A DNA stretch of 64,000 bases, from NCBI RefSeq assembly GCF_001506165.1, contig NZ_CP011427.1:2108001-2172000 (forward strand), read 5' to 3'. A model generated the notes under the pieces. The model was given only the letters and a program-made list of their open reading frames with translations, was not told the origin of the DNA and searched no databases. The translations under genes were made by a program, and so were the position numbers. This document shows positions 25,419-33,030 of the stretch, piece by piece (positions within the stretch are counted from its first letter, which is position 1; each line of letters starts with the position of its first letter). Source of the stretch: Pantoea vagans (GTDB taxonomy: Bacteria > Pseudomonadota > Gammaproteobacteria > Enterobacterales > Enterobacteriaceae).

Positions 25419-26891
25419 TTAGAAGAAGATTGCGCCGACTGACTTGTGGTTGTTCTTCGCAACAGCGAAGTAGCGGAACCCATCGGAGCCGTGTGATGTG
25501 TGATCGTGAAGTGGCTTGTCTTTCCAGCAGCCGCGTTTGTCGTCCCACTCTTTGCGATAGCCTTCGAGATGGGTGATACCTTCTGAGCACTTTTCTTCGT
25601 CGAATACGCACTTAGGCAGGATTTCACGCACGGACTCAATGCCGGTATCAACACCAGTTTTCGGCACAACTTTGAATGTCATGGAATATGTCTGACCGTC
25701 GATTTCGTATCCTTCACGCGCCAACTCTTTGCGGGATTTGGCATCTGATCCAAACTCACGGTTTTCGATATCGTGCGGCCCCCAGTGCTCACCGTACTCA
25801 TAGCCACGATCTTTCAGCACCTTCATGTAATGGCGCAGACCTTCACCGCTGTTCTCGTAGTAGTCGATGACATGAAATTCCTCGCCAACTTCGCGTACGA
25901 ACCAGATAGCCGTTGAGTCACCCACGCCGATATCCCAGAACGTGTGAACCGGCAGGTGTGAGTTATCAGGCAAGGTGCCAATGCGTTTGTTGGTATAGAG
26001 CCAGCGAAACTGCTTGGCGTAGTACGCGCCCTCGACAGATTGCTGGAATGCTTCAGCGGGTATCGTTGGATACTCGCGCTTCATGTCATCGCCGAGCGTC
26101 TTCTCTTTGGCGTAGTACCAGGCTCTCTGGCGCTCGTTGAGGATGACTCCGTGCTTGGCTTCCATCTCATCGAAATAATCAACCAGGCGCTGAGGTAACG
26201 CCTCTACCGGGTCGATTGCATAGAGAGGATTCTTCCACCAAGAGAAGAAGAAAAACTTCCAGTCGAGGTTTGATAGCTGCTTACCCTGCAGCTGAGCTTT
26301 CTCTGCTGTCTGGCAGTAATCGAAGAAGTAACTGGCACGACCTTCAGCTGTGCTTTCGATGGTGGTGAAGCAATCGCTTGATACCGCCTCAAAGGCACCG
26401 GTGACAATCTCGCGAGCTTTTTCAGGAAATTTGGCGCATATCTTCCCGAACTCTGACACGTGCAGGAAACGCAGCGTTCCGCCACGGAATGAGGTGCTGA
26501 CGTAGAGTGATCCGCCCTTCTTGAAAACCAGTTCGCCAGCTGAGTCATTGCTCGCAGGATTTGCCGCTCTGATTTCCGCTGGCAGTAGGTCATAGGCATA
26601 CTTGACCTTTTCGCGAAACAGGCGCTTAGCGTCATTCAGCGTATGGGCGATCAGCGCACACTTCGCAGCCTCGAACAAGGCTGCATCCAACTGGATAATG
26701 CAGACTTCGGTGGTAAAGCCAAGCTGGCGCGCTTTGAGGATGATATTGCGGGTGTGCATGCCATTGAAGTATTCAAGCTGCTCCGGCGTCATTTTGAACC
26801 GGACTGGCTTACCTTCTTTGTTGGTGATCCAGTAGAGGTTGTTCAGTCGCCAGAGCTTGTCACGCAGAAGCGCGAGGTGTTCTGGCTTCAT
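25419..26891 (-). CDS. Terminase large subunit
   Basis: The 490-residue ATPase-nuclease has a Walker A-like KARQLGFTT at residues 53-61 and a Walker B region FLHVSEFGK near 145. The RNase H-like nuclease acidic residues are visible in HTFWDIGVGDSTA and in SHGSDGFRYF near the C-terminus. It packages DNA into the prohead with the small subunit encoded upstream. Confidence 0.94.
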   Translation of the reverse strand: MKPEHLALLRDKLWRLNNLYWITNKEGKPVRFKMTPEQLEYFNGMHTRNIILKARQLGFTTEVCIIQLDAALFEAAKCALIAHTLNDAKRLFREKVKYAYDLLPAEIRAANPASNDSAGELVFKKGGSLYVSTSFRGGTLRFLHVSEFGKICAKFPEKAREIVTGAFEAVSSDCFTTIESTAEGRASYFFDYCQTAEKAQLQGKQLSNLDWKFFFFSWWKNPLYAIDPVEALPQRLVDYFDEMEAKHGVILNERQRAWYYAKEKTLGDDMKREYPTIPAEAFQQSVEGAYYAKQFRWLYTNKRIGTLPDNSHLPVHTFWDIGVGDSTAIWFVREVGEEFHVIDYYENSGEGLRHYMKVLKDRGYEYGEHWGPHDIENREFGSDAKSRKELAREGYEIDGQTYSMTFKVVPKTGVDTGIESVREILPKCVFDEEKCSEGITHLEGYRKEWDDKRGCWKDKPLHDHTSHGSDGFRYFAVAKNNHKSVGAIFF

Positions 26892-26893
26892 GG

Positions 26894-27493
26894 TTACCCC
26901 TTGGCTAAATCATCCATCAGATCGGAAAGTTTCTTCGTTGACTCGTCGCCGGTTGGTCCGTCGATATCGTAAGCCTGTCTCTCAAGGCCAATCAGCGTTT
27001 TGAGGGTATCGGATAAATCTTTCATCGACTTCACTCGGCCCGGCATGCTGATGACCTTATGATAAATCTCGTTGAGTTTGTCGTAGCCCTTATCATCAGG
27101 CTGATACATCAACTCGCCCAACTGCTGAAGCGCTGGCACGTCCGCGCACTCTGCTTCGAGTTCATCAAACAAAGAGTTGGCAATATTTCTTGCACGCCGG
27201 ATGTCACCGCGATGCTCCATGCGAACGCTGGCTATTACCTCTGCGTTTGCCTCAATTAGTATCCGTTCGTTGGTAGCCGTTTCAGTGGATACCTTTTTGG
27301 ATACCTCACGTTTGGATACCAGCGCATCAGCTTTGGCTTTTATCTTCGCCTTTAGGTCGCGCTCCCATCCATCGCGTTTGGCACGTTTGTTTATGGCGCC
27401 GTGAGTAATGCCATGTTGTGAAGCTATTTCTCGGATAGACATCAAACCAGCACGGTAAGCCAATTCGATGGCCTCCCAATCTGGTGATGCCAT
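26894..27493 (-). CDS. Terminase small subunit
   Basis: The 199-residue protein starts at 27493 behind ggag. It has an N-terminal DNA-binding helix-turn-helix (AYRAGLMSIREIASQHGITHGAINKRAKRD, split here only in description) and a helical oligomerisation region. It recognises the packaging site and recruits the large subunit. It follows a structured RNA element and a terminator. Confidence 0.9.
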   Translation of the reverse strand: MASPDWEAIELAYRAGLMSIREIASQHGITHGAINKRAKRDGWERDLKAKIKAKADALVSKREVSKKVSTETATNERILIEANAEVIASVRMEHRGDIRRARNIANSLFDELEAECADVPALQQLGELMYQPDDKGYDKLNEIYHKVISMPGRVKSMKDLSDTLKTLIGLERQAYDIDGPTGDESTKKLSDLMDDLAKG

Positions 27494-27502
27494 ATTCACT
27501 CC

Positions 27503-27528
27503 AATAAAAAACCGCCCGTAGGCGGTTA
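27503..27528 (-). terminator. Terminator upstream of terminase
   Basis: On the minus strand aaccgcc-tacg-ggcggtt is followed by ttttatt, directly before the terminase ribosome site. It closes the tRNA-like element just upstream (27531-27752). Confidence 0.85.
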
Positions 27529-27530
27529 GT

Positions 27531-27752
27531 TTGTCAGGGTGGGATTCGAACCCACGGTCTTGCAGTATTGGTCACGGCACCACTGCTTGATTCAGCTAGT
27601 GTCACGCTTTGTCCCGTCGAAGCTTTCGCTAAGCCATCTCGCGCACCTGACTTCTAAATCATACACCAGCTTCGCACCGTGACTAACAGTTATCCCTTGT
27701 CGGTGGATTCAGTCACGCCGCTCCCTGCTGGTCACTTTACCTGACAGCAGTG
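27531..27752 (-). ncRNA. Structured RNA with tRNA-like 3' domain
   Basis: The 3' end holds a perfect tRNA T-arm (gtgggttcgaatcccac, 27555-27539) followed directly by cctgaca, which pairs perfectly with tgtcagg at 27746-27740 and, with one mismatch, with agtcagg at 27652-27646. After the inner strand comes a good type II D-arm (tg-cgc, GG-containing loop, gcg). Between D-arm and T-arm are about 71 nt, roughly twice the usual length even for tRNA-Ser/Leu. Other stems include cgtgact/agtcacg and gtcacgg/ccgtgac. It ends at an intrinsic terminator. It could be an insert-bearing or degenerate tRNA, or a dedicated phage RNA. Confidence 0.55.
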
Positions 27753-27792
27753 GTATTCTACTAAAAAGAGAAAATTAACGGGCTTCTAAACG

Positions 27793-28128
27793 ATGCTTAC
27801 CAGTAAACAGAACTATGCTTTGAAAATCATGATGTCACTGAGTGAGGAAAAAGTTACTCCTGTCAGAGAGTTAATTTCAGAAATTTCAATTTCTGTTAGT
27901 TACCTTGAAAGCCTGATCGCAGTGCTCAGGGATGAAGGCTTAGTTAAGAGTATGCCCGGCATGTATGGTGGTTACGCCCTGTCCCGGAGTCCCGCAATCA
28001 TCACGGTGGCTGATATTTTGGCTGCCTTCATCCAGTCAGCTACTCCTTATCCTGTGGTAAAAGCTCTTACATCCGTTTCGCTTAGAGATTTAAAGGATTC
28101 GGCTAAAATTACTAATCTCGAGTCATAG
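27793..28128 (+). CDS. Rrf2-family-like winged-helix regulator
   Basis: The 111-residue protein has the Rrf2 signature order: SKQNYALKIMMSL at the N-terminus, ISVSYLESLIAVLRDEGLVKS as recognition region, GMYGGYALSRSP as wing, and ITVADILAAF. The three-cysteine iron-sulfur loop of IscR/NsrR is absent, so it cannot sense through a cluster in that way. It is a plus-strand single gene antisense to the late operon, next to the tRNA-like element. Likely a cargo regulator; target unknown. Confidence 0.72.
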   Translation: MLTSKQNYALKIMMSLSEEKVTPVRELISEISISVSYLESLIAVLRDEGLVKSMPGMYGGYALSRSPAIITVADILAAFIQSATPYPVVKALTSVSLRDLKDSAKITNLES

Positions 28129-28243
28129 TGGCGTGAATATCATCATTTGCACAGTTCGTTAATTTACTGCTGCAATCCGGCTATTTGCTTTCCGTCCCTA
28201 CAATTCGAACGTATAAAGTGAATCATTCCTGCTCATTCGCAGC

Positions 28244-28558
28244 TCAGGCATGGGAAGCCACCCGGGCAGCATGAGAAGCCATTGCATTCTGCTTGAATGA
28301 CTTCACTCGGGAAATCGCATAGCGTATCGCTTTTATCCAGCGAGGGTCGGCTGAAATTATCAGGGAGTTTTTTAGCGAAGTATGTAAACCACTCCATACC
28401 ATGATGCGTACAGACACATCTCTCCCCAGCCTGTGGTTGAAGTGAGTTAAGATTGAGTTGATTGCTTCTTTGGTTTGCTGGTAGCCGTCCCCCATCTGAT
28501 ACATGCCCGCCAGACGTTTAATCTGAATTTCACACTCAGTCGCAATGTCATCTTGCAT
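28244..28558 (-). CDS. Hypothetical phage protein between lysis and terminase
   Basis: The 104-residue protein has a good ribosome site (ggag, 6 nt). It is helical with mixed charge and no membrane segment or metal motif (EIQIKRLAGMYQMGDGYQQ; then SADPRWIKAIRYAISRVK). It is co-oriented with late genes, between Rz and terminase, where lambdoid phages often carry HNH or small packaging-related genes; it is not an HNH. Confidence 0.6.
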   Translation of the reverse strand: MQDDIATECEIQIKRLAGMYQMGDGYQQTKEAINSILTHFNHRLGRDVSVRIMVWSGLHTSLKNSLIISADPRWIKAIRYAISRVKSFKQNAMASHAARVASHA

Positions 28559-28861
28559 GATAAGCTCCGTTTTCGTCTTTGAAATTTGACTTAACGAAGA
28601 AAAGTGTAGTTGCTACCACTCAAATTTTCGACCAATTTAACTTCGAGTACGGCAGAGATTTTATCAACCAAACGAATCGGATACTTAAATATTGACAATG
28701 GGTTATATTTAAATTGCGCGCTATTTACTTAAGAAATGTCTGGTATTTGTCATTATTACCAAAAGTTTCCGTCAAATCCCGGCAACATATTTTGAAAGGT
28801 ATACAATTCACCCCGCACTGGTAATGTGCCTTAGTGCATATTCCATGATTAACGAGCAGCA
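28559..28861. other. AT-rich gap without recognised features
   Basis: About 300 bp between the lysis genes and the hypothetical gene ending at 28244. It is AT-rich with a ttgaca hexamer near 28692 but no well-spaced -10, no open frame and no strong hairpin. Nothing further is seen. Confidence 0.5.
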
Positions 28862-29005
28862 TTAATAGCTGACAACCCTGTGTGTGACATCTCCCGCCGT
28901 AGTCCGATACGGCGGATTTTTTTTCCAGTCAGAATTTACCTGCTCTTGCAGAACAGCCTTCATTAACGCCCCTCTATCACAACCCTTCACCTCACAGATT
29001 TTCAT
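28862..29005 (-). CDS. Possible small protein after Rz1
   Basis: A frame of 47 residues starts at 29005, or longer if starting at 29044 or 29077 inside Rz1. It contains two cysteines (ICEVKGCDRG) and ends THRVVSY. The ribosome site is weak. A short extra gene after Rz1 is common in lambdoid phages, but this call is weak. Confidence 0.35.
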   Translation of the reverse strand: MKICEVKGCDRGALMKAVLQEQVNSDWKKNPPYRTTAGDVTHRVVSY

Positions 29006-29013
29006 ATGTTCAG

Positions 29014-29253
29014 CTATTGCCAAGCTTTGTACCAGGCCTGCCATCGGTAAGTGTTGAGTCGGAGCGTTCTCACACAATCCGCATTCTCAACATCCGATTG
29101 CAAGTCTGCATCACTGTCCTTTCCCGCCGGACTGAGTTTGCATGGCGGGCTCATCAAATCCTGCGATATTGTTGGCCGCGTCGATTGCTCGCTGCCGCAG
29201 GCTGACAGCAGCATCATCAAAACGGCACACAGTGCGATTCGGATCCTGAACAT
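29014..29253 (-). CDS. Rz1-like outer-membrane spanin lipoprotein
   Basis: The 79-residue protein is encoded in a different frame and starts inside Rz. The signal peptide ends in the lipobox LLSAC, and the mature part begins CGSEQSTRP. Rz1 lipoproteins join Rz across the periplasm to fuse the inner and outer membranes in the last step of lysis. The mature part is longer and less proline-rich than lambda Rz1. Confidence 0.8.
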   Translation of the reverse strand: MFRIRIALCAVLMMLLSACGSEQSTRPTISQDLMSPPCKLSPAGKDSDADLQSDVENADCVRTLRLNTYRWQAWYKAWQ

Positions 29254-29494
29254 ATTTCACCACGTCGCGTGTAATGGTTCGATAGATGACTTTTCCATCA
29301 GCGTTGGCGGCTGCCGCTCTCTGCTCAATGGGAACCAGCTTGGATTCGGCCTTCTGTTTCTTGATTGCATATTCAGCGTTAACTTTGGCGCTGTGGGCAT
29401 ACCAGCCATTAAGGTAACGAACCTGCCCGTAAACTAAAGCCGCGACAATCATCAATGCGATGGTAATCAGAACGGATCGCAGGCTAAATGTCAT
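29111..29494 (-). CDS. Rz-like inner-membrane spanin
   Basis: The 127-residue protein starts at 29494, overlapping the endolysin stop (atga). It has an N-terminal membrane helix (residues 5-24), then a periplasmic helical region ([23 protein letters not shown]) and the C-terminal region overlapping Rz1. Its partner Rz1 is nested in another frame, the classic spanin layout. Confidence 0.88.
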   Translation of the reverse strand: MTFSLRSVLITIALMIVAALVYGQVRYLNGWYAHSAKVNAEYAIKKQKAESKLVPIEQRAAAANADGKVIYRTITRDVVKYVQDPNRTVCRFDDAAVSLRQRAIDAANNIAGFDEPAMQTQSGGKGQ

Positions 29495-29982
29495 TTCTGC
29501 CCCCACAAGCAAACTTCGCGCTCAATCTCACGGCGATTCATTAACCCTTTCCACTTTTGTCCCCCCGCGTATACCCATCGGCGCAACTGGTCGCAGGCGC
29601 CAGCGGTGTCTCCCTGGTTGATGCGCTGAAGTAGAGTCGAGGTTTTGAAGTTGCCAGCGCCAACGTTATAGGCGAACGAGTAGATAGCAGCGCGGGTTTC
29701 ATCCGGTATTGGCTTTTTGATATAGGGGTCAATCTGAGCAGCTGTTGTGCGCAGATCCTTATCGAGTAGCGCGCGGCATTCCAGTTCTGTGTAGGTCTTA
29801 CCAAGCATGATGTCTATGCCAGTGTGCCCATAACAAACAGTCCAGATACCGGCCACGTCTTTATATGGGGTGTATTCAACGCCTTCAAGTGAAGGGATGA
29901 GCGTTGTAGCAATAGCAATCGCGCCAGCCCCGCCGCCTACGGCAGCAACTAGCTTTTTCCGTAGAGACGGGGATAGGGACAT
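29491..29982 (-). CDS. SAR endolysin, lysozyme of the P21 R / T4 family
   Basis: The 163-residue muramidase has catalytic residues E33, D42 and T48 ([17 protein letters not shown]) with the same spacing as T4 lysozyme E11-D20-T26. The weakly hydrophobic N-terminus (residues 10-30, [18 protein letters not shown]) is a signal-anchor-release domain, fitting the adjacent pinholin-type holin. It lies between the holin and Rz. Confidence 0.93.
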   Translation of the reverse strand: MSLSPSLRKKLVAAVGGGAGAIAIATTLIPSLEGVEYTPYKDVAGIWTVCYGHTGIDIMLGKTYTELECRALLDKDLRTTAAQIDPYIKKPIPDETRAAIYSFAYNVGAGNFKTSTLLQRINQGDTAGACDQLRRWVYAGGQKWKGLMNRREIEREVCLWGQK

Positions 29983-29984
29983 GT

Positions 29985-30230
29985 TTACTGATCCTGTGGT
30001 GGGTTTGGAACGTATCCACGACGCAGAGCGGCTTCATAAGCACGTGTCTGCCGATTTTTGTAATACAGATTCACCAGGAAGGTGGCGATACCGATTACCA
30101 CGCCGCTGATTACTGCAATCTGGTTCCAGTCGAGGTCATGAATCCATTGCGACACACTACCTCCGCAGACCAGCGTGCCAGAGACGCAATAGCTGGCACC
30201 TGATGCAAGTTTGTCAGGCATAATTTTCAT
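29985..30230 (-). CDS. Class II (pinholin-type) holin with dual-start motif
   Basis: The 81-residue protein has two membrane segments (about residues 8-26 and 40-60). It begins Met-Lys-Ile-Met, the dual-start arrangement known from phage 21 S, where the longer product is antiholin and the shorter is holin. The C-terminus is basic ([16 protein letters not shown]). A further upstream ATG at 30242 is in frame but lacks a suitable leader. It depolarises the membrane and releases the SAR endolysin. Confidence 0.85.
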   Translation of the reverse strand: MKIMPDKLASGASYCVSGTLVCGGSVSQWIHDLDWNQIAVISGVVIGIATFLVNLYYKNRQTRAYEAALRRGYVPNPPQDQ

Positions 30231-30291
30231 ATCCAACCCCATTTAGGGGATCCGCTTTTAAGATTTTGCCGAGGGATGAAGAAAGCGAACC

Positions 30292-30366
30292 CGGTTATAA
30301 TTTCAACTGCTGAGGAAGAAACTTTCCAGAGTTCGACATAACCCGCCTTGCGCGGGTTTTCTTTTG
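30292..30366 (+). ncRNA. Putative short plus-strand RNA antisense to the lysis leader
   Basis: A tataat -10 at 30292-30297 is followed 45 bp later by the terminator acccgc-cttgc-gcgggt plus ttttctttt (30341-30366). A transcript of about 65 nt, antisense to the late mRNA leader upstream of the holin, is predicted. No clear -35 is visible. Confidence 0.45.
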
Positions 30367-30438
30367 CCAGTAGTCGAAAAAAAAGATGCCCGCCACCACT
30401 TGGGGATATTCCTTGAGGTCATAGGGATTGGCAGGGGC

Positions 30439-30468
30439 GAAAACGATAAAGGCTCGCCGAAGCGAGCC
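30439..30468 (-). terminator. Late-leader terminator upstream of the lysis cassette
   Basis: On the minus strand ggctcgc-ttcg-gcgagcc (7 bp with a stable ttcg tetraloop) is followed by tttatcgtttt. It lies between the repeat array and the holin and is a candidate tR'-type terminator overcome by Q. Confidence 0.7.
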
Positions 30469-30488
30469 CTTATATACGTGAATTTGGA

Positions 30489-30598
30489 ATTGCTATGCCG
30501 GGTGCCTCCCGGTGATAAGTACCAGCCAATACTTACCGCTTGAGACCGATCTTGGGAGTAAAGCTGACGCCCCTCCGCATAGGGGGATTCATAGCAAT
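30489..30598. ncRNA. Structured repeat element R1
   Basis: The element is bounded by attgctat / atagcaat (8 bp). Inside are a conserved hairpin ccggg-tgcct-cccgg, a taagta/tacttac hairpin, and a cccct-ccgcat-agggg hairpin followed by gattc. It is one of six related elements between Q and the holin. The transcribed strand is unknown; late transcription would copy the minus strand. Confidence 0.75.
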
Positions 30599-30614
30599 AT
30601 TATCATATTAGCAG

Positions 30615-30724
30615 GTTGCCGGAACGCCGGGTGCCTCCCGGTGAACGAAGTGCAGCCACCTCCGTCCGCAAACTTGCGCTGGTTCTTGGCTGATGCCCCG
30701 CCGCTTAGGGGGATTCGTTCCAAC
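30615..30724. ncRNA. Structured repeat element R2
   Basis: Same plan as R1: closing stem gttg-ccg-gaac / gttccaac, conserved gccgggtgcctcccggtg, and a final cccc/gggg hairpin followed by ggattc. The closing-stem sequence differs from R1 but pairing is kept. Confidence 0.75.
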
Positions 30725-30736
30725 ACTGAATATAAC

Positions 30737-30857
30737 ATACGGTGCCGGGTGCCTCCCGGTGAACAAAGCCAGTACACTCTGTCCGCGTTAGTCCCGTCTT
30801 GGAGAAAAATGCCGCCCCATTCACTGCCGCCCCGCCGCACAGGGGGATTCACCGTAT
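30737..30857. ncRNA. Structured repeat element R3
   Basis: The closing stem is atacggtg / caccgtat (8 bp, perfect). It has the conserved first hairpin and the final cccc-gccgcac-agggg hairpin. It is slightly longer than its neighbours because of an enlarged middle region. Confidence 0.75.
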
Positions 30858-30887
30858 TATTATAATAACACACCAAAATTAATCTGC

Positions 30888-31002
30888 TGCGGTGCCGGGT
30901 GCCTCCCGGTGAGTAAGTACAGCCATGCTTACCCGCGATTAGGCTTGTTGTTACTCAGGAGAGTAATAGCTGCCGCCCCTTCGCATAGAGGGATTCACCG
31001 CA
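30888..31002. ncRNA. Structured repeat element R4
   Basis: The closing stem is tgcggtg / caccgca (7 bp, perfect). The second hairpin is gtaag/cttac, the third is the perfect ttactc-agga-gagtaa, and the fourth is cccct/agagg. It gives the clearest view of the multi-hairpin plan. Confidence 0.75.
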
Positions 31003-31407
31003 TTGGTCTAAATGTAGACCAGATACGCTTGATTATGAAGACTATTCATAATTTTAAGTTGGCATACGAAATCTCAATCAAACATAAAGCAACTGAACTT
31101 CAACTACGTGCCCCTGATCGATTAACTTATTATCTCATAAACAAAAGCCCCGTCGGTTAGGACGGGGCTCAGGGCCTGGTATGCGAGATGAATGATTGGA
31201 CGATAAAACAAATAACACCAGGCAACAGTTTATTTACTAAATCACTATTATCATGTCAAGTTTGACGTAGTAAAGCACAGCTTAACCTGTGCTTCTGAAA
31301 TTGGTGCGCCCGTTTATCGTCATTGATTAGGTAACAATCCATCGTTAGATGTGGCGCATTGAAATGATACACAATCAATACTAGCCGTAATCTTCGGCAT
31401 TTCAACA
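31003..31407. other. Intergenic stretch with hairpins
   Basis: No gene is seen. It contains a minus-strand terminator (31136-31168), a gcctggt/accaggc long-range repeat (31175-31225) and the hairpin aagcacag/ctgtgctt (31274-31295). Confidence 0.5.
31136..31168 (-). terminator. Terminator between elements R5 and R4
   Basis: On the minus strand gccccgtc / gacggggc (8 bp) is followed by ttttgttt. For leftward late transcription it separates the Q-proximal elements R6-R5 from R4-R1. Confidence 0.7.
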
Positions 31408-31647
31408 ATGTTAATTTTTAATTTTGACGTAGAACAAAGCTCAGCAGTTTACGTCTATCAATATCGTAGTAAAGCCGTGCAGGTACAAATCCGAAAGCGC
31501 CAATCGGATTTCAAGTCTGGAAGCATCATCGATGAAAAACGTCAGGAATTCGAAAAAACGCCAATGAAAGACCTGATTAAGAATGTGCTTAAGGTATTTA
31601 AACTGATTACGCGTATATTACTCGGCGGGTACTACCCAATCTCTTGA
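31408..31647 (+). CDS. Small basic cargo protein with own terminator
   Basis: The 79-residue frame is basic and AT-rich (VQIRKRQSDFKSG, then DLIKNVLKVFKLITRILLGGYY with an amphipathic C-terminal helix). The ribosome site is weak. An intrinsic terminator follows 16 bp after the stop, which supports a genuine plus-strand unit antisense to the late leader. Not recognised; cargo is the best guess. Confidence 0.45.
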   Translation: MLIFNFDVEQSSAVYVYQYRSKAVQVQIRKRQSDFKSGSIIDEKRQEFEKTPMKDLIKNVLKVFKLITRILLGGYYPIS

Positions 31648-31663
31648 AGAAACTTGAATTTTT

Positions 31664-31696
31664 ATCCCGGAACTTATCATTTCGGGATCTTTTTTC
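31664..31696 (+). terminator. Terminator after the small plus-strand gene
   Basis: The stem atcccg / cgggat with a 13-nt loop is followed by cttttttc. It lies downstream of the frame ending at 31647. Confidence 0.75.
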
Positions 31697-31747
31697 AAAA
31701 AGGCCCACCAAGGTGAGCCATGCTTTGCTGAAGCATTATGGCTTATC

Positions 31748-31857
31748 TGCGATGCCGCTCGTTAGACGGTGAGTAAGGTACAGTCCCCTTAGCCGCTTGC
31801 TCAGACAGCCCTCCAGAGCTTTGACTGTTGCCACGCCACTAGGCGTGATTCACCGCA
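31748..31857. ncRNA. Structured repeat element R5 (divergent)
   Basis: The most diverged copy. The first hairpin is reduced to ccg-ctcgttaga-cgg, the second is taagg/cctta, and the last changed to ccacgcc-acta-ggcgtg, all keeping the pairing. The closing stem tgcgatg / caccgca has one mismatch. Confidence 0.65.
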
Positions 31858-31967
31858 TTAACCCCAGCATATAGTTAAGCAATATTTAAGTGAAGTCATT
31901 TTATGTCAATATTTTGACTTGATACTAAATGCTCTTTGCATTTAAAGCCGCTAATGGAAACAGAAGG

Positions 31968-32038
31968 GCCGCCGTCAAGGATTTTAACCCCGTCCTCTGG
32001 CACTAGTGCCAGCGCTCTGTCCAATAAGCTAACGGCGG
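31968..32038 (-). tRNA. Degenerate tRNA or tRNA-like element
   Basis: On the minus strand a 7-bp acceptor stem (ccgccgt / acggcgg), a D-arm (gctt...gagc with GG in the loop), and a T-arm with loop ttaaaat are present. The anticodon arm is the palindrome ctggc-actagt-gccag with a 6-nt loop and no T33, and no CCA end is encoded. No anticodon can be assigned. tRNA genes between Q and the lysis genes are known in Stx phages, so this may be a decayed relative. Confidence 0.5.
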
Positions 32039-32107
32039 ATTAATTGACATACAGGAATAGAATCAGCTGATGATTTTAACCTACACGCCACAAAGAGATT
32101 ATAGTCG

Positions 32108-32212
32108 CTACAGCGCCGGGTGCCTCCCGGTGGGCTCGTAAACAATCAACGATACCCGCATGTTAACGCACTTCGATTGTTATGCCCCTCCGCAAAGGGG
32201 GATACGTTGTAG
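32108..32212. ncRNA. Structured repeat element R6
   Basis: The closing stem is ctacagcg / cgttgtag (8 bp with one G-U). The conserved gccgggtgcctcccggtg follows. A long middle stem aacaatc / gattgtt replaces hairpins two and three, and the final hairpin is cccct-ccgca-aagggg. It is the element closest to Q. Confidence 0.75.
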
Positions 32213-32258
32213 CAAAAAAGAATTTAGCATTTGATTAAAACTATATGATTTTAGTAAA

Positions 32259-32291
32259 TAAAAAAAACGCCTACGGCAGCTAACCTTGGCG
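32259..32291 (-). terminator. Candidate first late terminator downstream of Q
   Basis: On the minus strand gcgcc...ggcg with an inner ggttagctgcc is followed by eight T residues plus attt, about 140 bp after the Q stop. It is placed where lambdoid phages have tR'. The stem is weak but the T-tract is strong. Confidence 0.55.
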
Positions 32292-32427
32292 CTTCTAATC
32301 ATTCACAGATAATGGAACTGCTCAGTCCGCTTTGCTTCCCGAGCGTAAACTGAATATGCCAGGTCGCCCGCCCTTTGTCTTTAGCTATTGGTGCTATAAA
32401 TTCTCTTCCATCATTATTTTAGGGGAT

Positions 32428-33030
32428 TTAATTCTCCATTTCACGCTTAATTGCGTAAAACATTTCCCCTTCAAGGATGTCCAGTGCCCATTCCATTCTG
32501 TTTCGGGCTTCCTTGAGGCTTATGCCCGTGAAATAGATCAGAGATGCACTTATGTTTTGCACGCTCTTGCGTTTGCAATAACGTAATCTGGCTACGTTTT
32601 TAATCGGGTTGTCCTTACCGAATGTTTTCACCATAACCGATTCAACAAAGGCAGCATCATCTGATTCTTTGGCGAGAGCAATGATGTTTGCTGTTGAGGT
32701 TTGCGGCATCAGCAGGTCACGGGCTTTGCGGAATAACTCTTTTCCGCGCAAACCTTCACAGTGAAGCTCTGATACGATTTTCTCAATCTGCCTGCCCTTC
32801 TGTTCGCTCCATTCGCAACGCATCATAAGGCGGCCGATAACGTTCACTTCTCCCCGATCGTAATCTTCATTGCCGAGGTGCTGCCCCCATACGGTGAGCA
32901 TGTTACGCACCCACGCCTGTTGAGATGAGTTGATAGTCTTCCACCCGTTACCAAACAGGCGGCGCATGTCCGCAGCGCTGCGTACACCGGCAAGCCTGAC
33001 GAGTTGCTGGAAGTCTCGTTCAATGCGCAT
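32428..33030 (-). CDS. Q-like late antitermination protein
   Basis: The 200-residue protein lies at the end of the nin region, directly before the late leader, the position of Q. It has a central HCEGLRGKELFRKARDLL and a C-terminal helix-turn-helix-like region (YCKRKSVQNISASLIYFTGIS followed by EARNRMEWALDIL), similar in arrangement to Q of phages 82/21. It would load onto RNA polymerase at the late promoter and allow readthrough of the many late-operon terminators. Assigned by position plus pattern. Confidence 0.68.
   Translation of the reverse strand: MRIERDFQQLVRLAGVRSAADMRRLFGNGWKTINSSQQAWVRNMLTVWGQHLGNEDYDRGEVNVIGRLMMRCEWSEQKGRQIEKIVSELHCEGLRGKELFRKARDLLMPQTSTANIIALAKESDDAAFVESVMVKTFGKDNPIKNVARLRYCKRKSVQNISASLIYFTGISLKEARNRMEWALDILEGEMFYAIKREMEN

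Noticed and set aside
27531..27752. tmRNA gene
   Set aside because: A cttcgacggga segment and tRNA-like end recall tmRNA, but there is no tag-peptide frame or pseudoknot set, and length is too short.
30489..31002. Type I toxin-antitoxin repeats (hok/ldr-like)
   Set aside because: No hydrophobic small frame with a ribosome site is present in any of the repeat copies.
30489..32212. CRISPR array
   Set aside because: Repeats are imperfect, ~110 nt, unevenly spaced and highly structured, with no short unique spacers and no cas genes.
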